A program made the position numbers and the translations under genes. A stretch of DNA of 5,107 nt from assembly GCA_038323315.1 (NCBI GenBank), contig JBBQGU010000286.1:1-5107 (forward strand), read 5' to 3'. The notes under the pieces are model-generated. The model had not been told where the DNA came from, did not search any database, and saw nothing but the letters and a program-made list of their open reading frames with translations. How positions within the stretch are numbered: position 1 is the stretch's first letter; the number at the start of each line of letters is the position of its first letter. Below, one piece after another: positions 1 to 5,107 of this stretch. Source of the stretch: Stagnihabitans sp038323315 (GTDB lineage Bacteria; Pseudomonadota; Alphaproteobacteria; Rhodobacterales; Rhodobacteraceae).

Positions 1-1543
1 GGTAGCCGGATTTCAGGCCGGTGATATGGGCGTGGATCTGGGCATCGGTGGAGGCTTGGTGGATGTCAGGTTCGGGAGCCGAAGGCTCGGCATAGGCGAG
101 GTTGTTTTCCAGCGAGGTGGTGAACAGGAACACGTCTTGTGCGACGACGGATACGGCACGCCGCAGCGAGGTCAGGGTCAGGGTGCGGATATCCTGACCG
201 TCGATGGTGATCTGACCGCCGGTGACGTCGTAAAACCGCGGAATCAGGTGCGACAGGGTCGATTTGCCGGAACCGGGCGGGCCGATGATGCCCACGGTTT
301 CGCCACGTTTGGCGGTGAAGGTCAGGCCTTGCAGGACGGGCGTGGTGGGCGCGCCGGGATAGGTGAAACCGACATTGTCGAAGCGCAGCTCGGCGTCGGT
401 CAGGATCAGGTCGCGGGCGGTGGGGGTGTCGGCAATGGCCGGTTGCAGGTCCAGAAAGGCGAACACGCGCGCGCCACAGGTCGAGGTGCGGGCAAAGGAG
501 TTGACCAGCAGGCCCAACTGGCGGACCGGCATTTGCAGGATGGTCATGAAGGTCAGAAAGGCGGTCAGGGTACCGACCGACATCTGGCCCGCCATCACCT
601 TGTTGCCGCCGACCCACAGGACCAGCCCCATCGCAGCCAGAAAGGACAGGGTCATGATGCCGGTGGAACGCACGCGAATATCGACCCGTTCATGCGCCAG
701 TTTCAAGGCGGAGGCCGATGCGGCATCGAACTTGCCCATCTCATGCGATCCGGCCGTAAAGGCACGGACAACGCGGATGCCGCCGAGGTTTTCCTCCATC
801 ACGCGGCTGAGAATTGACATGCGGTCTTGCAAGGTACGCCATGTCAGACGCAGGCGCAGCTGAGACACCGAGGAGAACCAGCCGACGACGGGCACGAACG
901 ACAGTGCCATCAGGCCCAGAAACCAGTCGATCCGCAGCAGCATTGTGCCACCAAAGCCGATCAGGACGGTCAGCAGGACAAGACGCACAAGGCCGGTCGA
1001 AAAGAACTGTCGTGCGCCATCAAGGTCCAGCAGGCCAAGGGTGATCAGGTCGCCGGAATGGACCGAATCGTGGAACCCGAAGCTGAGGCGCTGGACCTGT
1101 TCATAATAGCGCAGCCGCAAAGCCTCGCCCGAGTGGTGGTTCACGGCCTCGGAATAGTAGTTCTGGAAGGTGGTGAAGATGCCCCTGACAAAAGACACGG
1201 CCAGCACCAGAAGGGCGGTCGTCATCAAGGCGGCGCTGGCCGCCGCAGCATCACCGGCCAGTTGTTGCGTCTGGTCGATGGCGCGGCCCAGAAGGCGCGG
1301 AATGATCAGTTGCATCGTTGCCGAAATCAGCGTGGCCCCGATGGCAAAGCTGAATTGCCACGGTGTGGCCCAGGCGATCAGGGTCATGCGCCAAAGCGTG
1401 TCAAGGCCGCCGCGCCAGGTATGGGCGTCGGCCACGGCCATCACCTCAAGCGGACGGCGTTCAGGGGAGATGAGGGCTGTCAAACTAGGGTCCGTGCTGC
1501 AGATGACACCGATCTGGGTCATCGCAGTTTCACATTCGGACAT
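1..1543 (-). CDS. ABC exporter, fused permease and ATPase (3' end missing)
   Basis: Half-transporter of the MsbA/ABCB type: it should sit in the inner membrane as a dimer and use ATP to export a substrate that cannot be named from sequence. I read 514 codons on the minus strand without a stop. An N-terminal segment of about 60 residues comes first, then hydrophobic stretches near residues 62-85, 105-123, 183-222 and 305-350, an exporter-type coupling region (MEENLGGIRVVRAF, 249-262), and the nucleotide-binding domain. Its Walker A is GPPGSGKST (421-429) and the Q-loop glutamine is Q469 in VVAQDVFLF. The window ends before the LSGGQ signature, Walker B and H-loop, so roughly 80-100 residues lie outside. 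The ATG at 1543 is the first possible start after an in-frame stop near 1607, but it has no good Shine-Dalgarno; Met8 (1522) or Met35 (1441, after GAGGTG) are alternatives. The 128 bp gap from hpt argues against tight co-expression. Such exporters often occur in pairs, so a partner may lie to the left. Confidence 0.93.
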   Translation of the reverse strand, partial: MSECETAMTQIGVICSTDPSLTALISPERRPLEVMAVADAHTWRGGLDTLWRMTLIAWATPWQFSFAIGATLISATMQLIIPRLLGRAIDQTQQLAGDAAAASAALMTTALLVLAVSFVRGIFTTFQNYYSEAVNHHSGEALRLRYYEQVQRLSFGFHDSVHSGDLITLGLLDLDGARQFFSTGLVRLVLLTVLIGFGGTMLLRIDWFLGLMALSFVPVVGWFSSVSQLRLRLTWRTLQDRMSILSRVMEENLGGIRVVRAFTAGSHEMGKFDAASASALKLAHERVDIRVRSTGIMTLSFLAAMGLVLWVGGNKVMAGQMSVGTLTAFLTFMTILQMPVRQLGLLVNSFARTSTCGARVFAFLDLQPAIADTPTARDLILTDAELRFDNVGFTYPGAPTTPVLQGLTFTAKRGETVGIIGPPGSGKSTLSHLIPRFYDVTGGQITIDGQDIRTLTLTSLRRAVSVVAQDVFLFTTSLENNLAYAEPSAPEPDIHQASTDAQIHAHITGLKSGY

Positions 1544-1671
1544 ATTTTCAGCAGGTGCCAGAGCGAATGGGCGAAGTTTAGGTTGAAATATGCTGATCGG
1601 CGAAAGTCATCCACCATTGGGCGAGAATCTGCCGCCCGTTACCACCACTGCCAGCGAAGGATGGCGGCAAT
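1544..1671. other. Intergenic gap between hpt and the ABC exporter gene
   Basis: This 128 bp lies between two genes that both read leftward. I found no convincing -35/-10 pair and no intrinsic terminator with a U-run. It holds a loose inverted pair, GCCGCC (1631-1636) and GGCGGC (1663-1668), whose 26-base loop makes it weak. It should contain the exporter's promoter if that gene is transcribed separately from hpt. Confidence 0.5.
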
Positions 1672-1690
1672 TCAGGCGGCAAGCGCCTGA
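1672..1690 (-). repeat. Perfect hairpin over the hpt stop codon
   Basis: TCAGGCG (1672-1678) and CGCCTGA (1684-1690) are perfect 7 bp inverted arms around a 5-base loop. The hairpin would form in the hpt mRNA over its last codons and the TGA stop. The following transcript (ATTGCCGCC) has no U-run, so it is not a classical intrinsic terminator. It might stabilise the 3' end, or it may be chance in GC-rich coding sequence. Confidence 0.4.
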
Positions 1691-2001
1691 TCCAGCCCGG
1701 ATTCAAAGGCGGCTTTCGAGTCGGAATAGACCTGTATCACAGTTTTCAGATCAACTGCGGTTGACCCGGCGGACGCGCGGCGTTCGCCGTCCTGACATAA
1801 GGTGCACAATGCGACGAAACCCAGGTTAAGCGCAGCACCCTTCAGAAAGTGCAGATCAGCCTCCATCGCCTTGGCGGACAGGGCGGGCGTCAGGCGTTTG
1901 ACAGCCTCGTCCGCCTCTTCCAAAAACATCTCGACCACCTCGGTGAAATCTTCCGCTCCGATTTCGCCGCGCAATTCCTTGACACGTTCCCAATCTATCA
2001 T
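1672..2001 (-). CDS. Stand-alone histidine phosphotransfer (HPt) protein
   Basis: A small cytoplasmic phosphorelay carrier that would accept a phosphate on histidine from one receiver domain and hand it to another. The protein is 109 residues, about the size of a single HPt four-helix bundle. The diagnostic motif is HFLKGAALNLGF: the phosphorylatable histidine is His51 from the ATG start, followed by the Lys and Gly usual in HPt helices. A second conserved-looking helix, LCTLCQDGERRAS, follows. I chose the ATG at 2001, giving MIDWERVKELRGEIG, because this opening resembles related alphaproteobacterial HPt proteins as I recall them and AAGGA lies just upstream, although very close (2 nt). A GTG at 2013 would add four residues (MVRI). 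It is divergent from the receiver-phosphatase gene at 2168, which makes that receiver its most likely partner (inference). There is no kinase domain here, so the phosphate source is elsewhere. Confidence 0.88.
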   Translation of the reverse strand: MIDWERVKELRGEIGAEDFTEVVEMFLEEADEAVKRLTPALSAKAMEADLHFLKGAALNLGFVALCTLCQDGERRASAGSTAVDLKTVIQVYSDSKAAFESGLDQALAA

Positions 2002-2167
2002 GATCCTTACCACCCCCCGGCGGTCCTTGATTACCCCGGCTTTCAGGGTGCCTTGCCGGGCTTAACAAAGGGTGATCCTTCAAAAGCCATGAAAGGACAG
2101 TTTTAGACTTCACCCTACGTTAAAGGCTGGCGCGCCAAACAAGTGCAGGACAAGAAGGCAGCTGCGT
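2002..2167. promoter_or_regulatory. Divergent intergenic region, hpt and receiver-PP2C gene
   Basis: This stretch must carry the promoters of both divergent genes. I cannot assign a confident -35/-10 for either. A weak plus-strand candidate is TTCAAA (2079-2084), a 17 bp spacer and TTTAGA (2102-2107). CCCGGC (2035-2040) and GCCGGG (2055-2060) form an inverted repeat with a 14-base loop that could be an operator or a leader hairpin. AAGAAGG (2152-2158) is a Shine-Dalgarno 9 nt before the GTG start at 2168. TTAA occurs twice, but not with the N7 spacing of a CtrA site. Confidence 0.5.
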
Positions 2168-3436
2168 GTGAACCTGACGACGACCCAGCCGGATGAACAG
2201 GTTACCCCGCACCGGGCAGCGGGCTTGCGGGTGCTGATCGTCGATGACAGCCGGGCGCAGCGGCGGATTCTGGCGGTGCAACTGGCGCGTTGGGGCTATG
2301 ACATCGCCGAGGCGGGCAGTGGCGAGGCGGCGCTGGTATTGTGTCAGGTGGTGCGGTTCGACATCGTGCTGTCGGATTGGATGATGCCGGGGATGACCGG
2401 GCTGGACCTGTGCAAGGCATTTCGGGCCCTGCCGCGCGAGGGGTATGGTTACTTTATCCTGCTGACCTCGAAATCCGAAAAGGCCGAAATTGCCGATGGG
2501 TTGGAAAACGGCGCGGATGACTTTCTGGCCAAGCCGGTGAACTCGGACGAGTTGCGCGCGCGGTTGAGGGCGGGTCAGCGGATCGTGACGATGCATCAGG
2601 AGCTGGTCGAGAAAAATCGGCTGGTGGGCAGCACGCTGGATCAGTTGCAGAAGCTGTACGATTCGCTGGACCGCGATCTGATCGAGGCCAAGAAGCTGCA
2701 ACAGAGCCTGATCCGCGACCGGAATATTGATTTCGGGGCGGGGCGCGCGGCGTTGATGATGCAGCCATCGGGGCATGTGGGGGGCGATCTGGTCGGGTCA
2801 TTCGTGATTGATGCGCGGCGGGTGGTCATGTTTTCGGTCGATGTGTCGGGGCATGGGGTCGCTTCCGCGATGATGACGGCGCGGCTGGCGGGGCTGCTGT
2901 CTGGCGGCTCGCCCGACCAGAACATAGCGCTGCGGGTCACGGCGGAGGGCGGGCGCGATGCCTTTCCGCCGGCCGAGGTGGCGTTTCGGCTGAACCGGCT
3001 GATGATCGAGGATGTGCAGGTCGAGCAGTATTTCACCATGGCCTATGCCGAGATCGATCTGATGACCGGCGTGGTTCAGATGGTGCAGGCCGGGCATCCG
3101 CATCCGGTGGTGATGCGGCAAGGCGGTGGGATCGACGTGCTGGGCGAGGGCGGCTTGCCGATCGGGTTGATACCGGGGGCGACCTATCAGCCGGTGTCGG
3201 TGGTGCTGCATCCCGGTGACCGGCTGTTCCTGATGTCGGACGGGTTGACGGAATGCCCCAGTCCGACGGGGCAGGAATTGGGGACGGAGGGGCTGGTCGA
3301 CATGCTGTGCAGGTTTGGAACGATGCCCAGCACAAATTTGTTGGAGGCGTTGATCTGGGATCTGGCGAGTTTCGCCGGCAGTGGTGACTTTCCCGATGAT
3401 GTCTCGGGGTTATTGTTCGACTATGTTGGTGGTTAA
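2168..3436 (+). CDS. Response regulator with PP2C/SpoIIE-type serine phosphatase output (RsbU-like)
   Basis: A 422-residue cytoplasmic signalling protein. Residues 20-140 are a CheY-like receiver with a complete active site: Asp26/Asp27, phospho-acceptor Asp70 in SDWMMPGMTG, Thr100 and Lys122-Pro123. Residues 142-186 look like a charged helical linker, probably a coiled coil. The PP2C-type phosphatase (about 190-420) has its metal-binding motifs: GGDLVG (205-210, Asp207), DVSGHG (225-230), AGHPHP (308-313), SDG (357-359) and the final DDVSG (410-414). Both domains therefore look active. In this family, receiver phosphorylation controls removal of phosphate from a serine on an STAS anti-anti-sigma factor, freeing a sigma factor by partner switching. 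The layout resembles RbaY of Rhodobacter capsulatus, part of the RbaV/RbaW/RbaY system affecting gene transfer agent production; orthology is inference, so no symbol is given. The GTG start has an AAGAAGG ribosome site. The neighbouring HPt gene is the likely phosphodonor. The stop overlaps that of the convergent Nudix gene. Confidence 0.92.
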   Translation: MNLTTTQPDEQVTPHRAAGLRVLIVDDSRAQRRILAVQLARWGYDIAEAGSGEAALVLCQVVRFDIVLSDWMMPGMTGLDLCKAFRALPREGYGYFILLTSKSEKAEIADGLENGADDFLAKPVNSDELRARLRAGQRIVTMHQELVEKNRLVGSTLDQLQKLYDSLDRDLIEAKKLQQSLIRDRNIDFGAGRAALMMQPSGHVGGDLVGSFVIDARRVVMFSVDVSGHGVASAMMTARLAGLLSGGSPDQNIALRVTAEGGRDAFPPAEVAFRLNRLMIEDVQVEQYFTMAYAEIDLMTGVVQMVQAGHPHPVVMRQGGGIDVLGEGGLPIGLIPGATYQPVSVVLHPGDRLFLMSDGLTECPSPTGQELGTEGLVDMLCRFGTMPSTNLLEALIWDLASFAGSGDFPDDVSGLLFDYVGG

Positions 3437-3462
3437 AGCAAAGCGCGCATCAGCAATGCGCG
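3433..3462 (-). terminator. Possible intrinsic terminator inside the last Nudix codons
   Basis: CGCGCAT (3444-3450) and ATGCGCG (3456-3462) are perfect 7 bp arms around a 5-base loop. Reading leftward, the hairpin is followed by CTTTGCTTTAA, a T-rich tract that includes the Nudix stop codon, so it resembles an intrinsic terminator built into the final codons. On the plus strand the same stem begins 8 nt after the phosphatase stop, but no T-run follows, so it would terminate poorly in that direction. Confidence 0.45.
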
Positions 3463-3870
3463 GTCGCCTTGGTTGGTGATCAGGTGCAGGGCCTGATCAC
3501 GGTTGGCCCAGACGGCGGTGTGGCCAGCCTCGGTTGGGGGGCAAATGCGCAGGGTGGGGCGGGCGGTGAAGATGGTGCAGATCTTTTCGGCCCAGCGGTC
3601 GTATTCGGGCATGTAGGTGAAGCGGCGATAGGTGCCGAGATGGCGGACCGCGCCTATGTGCCAGCCGGTCTCCTCCATCACCTCGCGGTGCAGGGCGGCT
3701 ATGGGGGCCTCGCCTGCGTCGATGCCGCCGCCAGGCAGTTGGTATTCGGGAATAGGTTCGGCCTGATGTGTCAGCAGGACCGCCTGCCCGTCCAGCAAGA
3801 CAGCGTACACACCGGGGCGGCGGCGGTATTTCTGGCCGGACCGGATGGCTTCGCCGTAGCGTCGGATCAT
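3433..3870 (-). CDS. Nudix hydrolase (substrate unknown)
   Basis: A 145-residue protein, about the size of a single Nudix domain. It carries a perfect Nudix box (G-x5-E-x7-R-E-U-x-E-E-x-G-U) from Gly48 to Trp70, including Arg62, Glu63, Glu66 and Glu67, which bind the metal and drive hydrolysis of a nucleoside-diphosphate-X bond. The preceding PEYQLPGGGIDAGE segment is also typical. Substrate specificity cannot be read from the box; nucleotide-sugar, ADP-ribose-like or RNA-cap substrates are all possible. The ATG at 3870 is supported by GAGGG (3876-3880) with 5 nt spacing. Its TAA shares TTAA (3433-3436) with the stop of the convergent phosphatase gene, and its last codons form a hairpin. It is divergent from hslO across 77 bp, which suggests a shared control region. 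No signal peptide or membrane segment is visible. Confidence 0.92.
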   Translation of the reverse strand: MIRRYGEAIRSGQKYRRRPGVYAVLLDGQAVLLTHQAEPIPEYQLPGGGIDAGEAPIAALHREVMEETGWHIGAVRHLGTYRRFTYMPEYDRWAEKICTIFTARPTLRICPPTEAGHTAVWANRDQALHLITNQGDRALLMRALL

Positions 3871-3879
3871 GTTTGCCCT

Positions 3880-3940
3880 CTTGGACTGCTGGTTGCTCTG
3901 ACTATACAGGCGCGGTATGCCAAGCGCGACGCTTTTAGGA
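3880..3940 (+). promoter_or_regulatory. Candidate hslO promoter and ribosome binding site
   Basis: CTTGGAC (3880-3886) and CTATAC (3902-3907) are 15 bp apart. CTTG and CTATA resemble the -35 and -10 elements of heat-shock (RpoH) promoters in alphaproteobacteria, which would suit hslO, but the match is short and the spacing is slightly tight. Alternatively it is a weak housekeeping promoter, TTGGAC with TATACA (3903-3908) and a 16 bp spacer. AGGA at 3937-3940 is a good Shine-Dalgarno, 7 nt before the hslO ATG. On the other strand TATAGT (3908-3903) could act as a -10 for the divergent Nudix gene, but I see no -35 at the right distance. Confidence 0.35.
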
Positions 3941-3947
3941 AACCTCC

Positions 3948-5012
3948 ATGACCACAGTTTCGGAAATAACCTGGGACGATGCCGTCCTGCCCTTCCAGTT
4001 GGACAATGCCGATGTGCGGGGCCGCGTCGCGCGGCTGGATGGTGTGCTGGGCGAGGTGCTGCGGCAACACCGCTATCCGCCGCAGATCGAGGCGCTGGTG
4101 GCGGAGGCGACCCTGCTGACCGCGATGATTGGTCAGACGGTCAAGCTGCGTTGGAAGCTGTCGTTGCAGATCCGGGGCAAGGGGGCGGCACGGTTGATTG
4201 CGACGGATTACTATGGGCCCGCCGAGGAGGGTGAACCGGGGCGCATCCGGGCCTATGCCAGCTTTGACGCCGAGGCGCTGGACCCCGAGGGCACGCCCTT
4301 TGACCAGATCGGCGAGGGATATTTCGCGGTGATGCTGGATCAGGGCGCAGGAATGACACCGTATCAGGGATTTACGCCGATCGAGGGCAAGTCACTGTCC
4401 AGTTGTGCCGAGACGTATTTTGCCCAGTCCGAACAGTTGCCGACCCGCTTTGCCGTGACCTTTGGCAAATCGCAAGAACCGGGCCGGGATGCGCGGTGGC
4501 GGGCCGGGGGCGTGATGTTGCAGCATATGCCGCAGGTTGGCGGCACTGTCGCGGCCGAGGCGGGCAGCGGGTCGGGCGGGCTTTTGACTCACGCCGATAT
4601 TCTGGGTGGTGTCGAGGCCGAGAACTGGAACCGCGTCAATATCTTGCTGGATACGGTCGAGGACTTGGAGCTGATCGGTCCGACCGTCAGCCCAACCGAA
4701 TTGCTGATACGGTTGTTCAGCGAAGAAGACCCGCGCGTATTCGATGCGACTTCGGTGCGGTTTGGCTGTTCATGCTCGGCAGACAAGGTGCGCAATACGA
4801 TGTCGATCTATTCGCAGAAAGACATCAGCAAGATGACCACCGCGGATGGGTTGGTGACGGCGGATTGCCAGTTCTGTGGCGCGCATTACGAGTTTGATCC
4901 CAAAGAACTGGGGTTCGAGGCGGAGGGTGCTGACGGTCTGGTGCCGGGCAGCAAGGCGGCCTTGGCCAAGGCTGCCCAAGCTGATGGGGCCGAGGGTGGG
5001 GATGCCGAGTGA
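3948..5012 (+). CDS. hslO: Hsp33 redox-regulated chaperone
   Basis: Cytosolic holdase chaperone that holds zinc and stays inactive in the reduced state. Oxidation forms two disulfides, releases the zinc and partly unfolds the linker, exposing a surface that binds unfolding proteins without ATP. The four redox cysteines are in the expected place: Cys274 and Cys276 in FGCSCS, then Cys307 and Cys310 in CQFC, 30 residues apart, as in the family's CxC and CxxC pattern. Upstream, a typical Hsp33 fold includes GYFAVMLDQG (124-133) and YQGFTPIEG (139-147). A further Cys153 lies in SLSSCAETYF. At 354 residues it is about 60 longer than the E. coli protein; much of the excess is a tail after residue 316, rich in Ala, Gly and acidic residues. 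The ATG at 3948 has AGGA 7 nt upstream. The downstream Nudix-like gene starts inside its last codons, which suggests translational coupling. The divergent Nudix gene lies 77 bp upstream. Confidence 0.97.
   Translation: MTTVSEITWDDAVLPFQLDNADVRGRVARLDGVLGEVLRQHRYPPQIEALVAEATLLTAMIGQTVKLRWKLSLQIRGKGAARLIATDYYGPAEEGEPGRIRAYASFDAEALDPEGTPFDQIGEGYFAVMLDQGAGMTPYQGFTPIEGKSLSSCAETYFAQSEQLPTRFAVTFGKSQEPGRDARWRAGGVMLQHMPQVGGTVAAEAGSGSGGLLTHADILGGVEAENWNRVNILLDTVEDLELIGPTVSPTELLIRLFSEEDPRVFDATSVRFGCSCSADKVRNTMSIYSQKDISKMTTADGLVTADCQFCGAHYEFDPKELGFEAEGADGLVPGSKAALAKAAQADGAEGGDAE
4946..4977 (+). repeat. Inverted repeat in the 3' end of hslO
   Basis: GGGCAGC (4946-4952) and GCTGCCC (4971-4977) are perfect 7 bp arms. 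Inside lies the palindrome CTTGGCCAAG (4961-4970), which belongs to a near-perfect 22 bp palindrome at 4955-4976 with one mismatched pair. The two foldings exclude each other. The region encodes the Ala/Lys-rich Hsp33 tail and no U-run follows, so chance from repeated Ala and Lys codons is a fair explanation. Its position just before the next gene's start could affect coupling. Confidence 0.35.
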
Positions 5013-5107
5013 GGTCGCTTGCCTGATTGCGGCGCTGGATCGCCCGGCAGGCGGGTCGTCTGATTTTGATTTGTACCCGCCAGTCATGCTGCCTGAGGGG
5101 CGGGTAT
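5002..5107 (+). CDS. Probable CoA pyrophosphatase-type Nudix hydrolase, N-terminus only
   Basis: An open frame from the ATG at 5002 runs off the right edge after 35 codons. The peptide includes SSDFDLYPPVMLPEGRV, which resembles the N-terminus that precedes the Nudix domain in alphaproteobacterial CoA pyrophosphatases (enzymes that hydrolyse coenzyme A to phosphopantetheine and 3',5'-ADP). A gene of that type following hslO is an arrangement I recall from Rhodobacterales genomes. The Nudix box itself is outside the window, so the call rests on this short stretch and on context. The start overlaps the end of hslO by 11 bp in another frame, and GAGG (4992-4995) lies 6 nt upstream as a ribosome site. 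An in-frame ATG at 4984 and GTG at 4996 are alternative starts. The overlap indicates co-transcription with hslO. Confidence 0.6.
   Translation, partial: MPSEVACLIAALDRPAGGSSDFDLYPPVMLPEGRV

Noticed and set aside
66..617. A 183-residue minus-strand frame inside the ABC exporter.
   Set aside because: It is a frame-shifted shadow; the true minus frame has Walker A and the Q-loop and stays open from 1543 to the window edge.
26..1690. Long plus-strand open frames at 26-817, 363-863, 827-1690 and 1170-1586.
   Set aside because: They are antisense to a clear ABC exporter gene; the translations are rich in Arg, Gly and Gln, show no recognisable domain, and are expected from GC-rich codon bias on the opposite strand.
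1856..2113. An 85-residue minus-strand frame and plus-strand frames at 1802-2106 around hpt.
   Set aside because: They overlap the HPt gene out of frame or antisense and lack any recognisable motif.
2062..2123. TTAA motifs in the hpt/PP2C gap as a possible CtrA binding site.
   Set aside because: A CtrA site needs two TTAA half sites about 7 nt apart; here they are about 60 bp apart.
2120..3335. Several minus-strand open frames opposite the receiver-phosphatase gene (for example 2120-2776 and 2798-3211).
   Set aside because: Compositionally biased (Pro, Arg, His, Gln), no domains, and opposite a gene with all its family motifs intact.
3469..3951. A 160-residue plus-strand frame opposite the Nudix gene.
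   Set aside because: The minus strand has a perfect Nudix box and a ribosome site; this frame has neither domain nor a credible start.

Overview
The window looks like chromosome of a GC-rich alphaproteobacterium, most likely a member of the Rhodobacterales (Rhodobacteraceae). Third codon positions are rich in G and C. The protein styles fit that group: a receiver-PP2C regulator, a short HPt protein, and an Hsp33 followed directly by a Nudix gene. The taxonomic call rests on recognising protein style, not on a search. I see no rRNA, tRNA, CRISPR array, insertion sequence or phage gene.

Layout, left to right. Bases 1-1543 (minus strand) hold most of a fused permease/ATPase ABC exporter, cut by the left edge just after its Q-loop. 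Bases 1672-2001 (minus) encode a stand-alone histidine phosphotransfer (HPt) protein. A gap of about 165 bp separates it from a divergent gene at 2168-3436 (plus), an intact response regulator whose output is a PP2C/SpoIIE-type (RsbU-like) serine phosphatase. That gene meets a small Nudix hydrolase (3433-3870, minus) tail to tail, the two stop codons sharing TTAA. A short, probably bidirectional promoter gap follows, then hslO (3948-5012, plus), the redox-regulated chaperone Hsp33. The last bases of hslO overlap the start of another plus-strand gene (from 5002), cut by the right edge and probably a CoA-pyrophosphatase-type Nudix protein.

How the genes may work together. The HPt and receiver-phosphatase genes are a natural phosphorelay pair: the HPt could pass phosphate to Asp70 of the receiver, setting phosphatase activity toward an anti-sigma-factor antagonist (partner switching). 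The kinase, antagonist and anti-sigma factor are not in the window. The right half has a stress and housekeeping flavour: Hsp33 protects unfolding proteins under oxidative stress and is flanked by two Nudix genes. Compact features stand out: overlapping convergent stops, a hairpin inside the last Nudix codons that could terminate transcription, and the hslO/downstream overlap. Nothing here amounts to a clearly new system; the HPt/receiver-PP2C pair is the most interesting regulatory unit.
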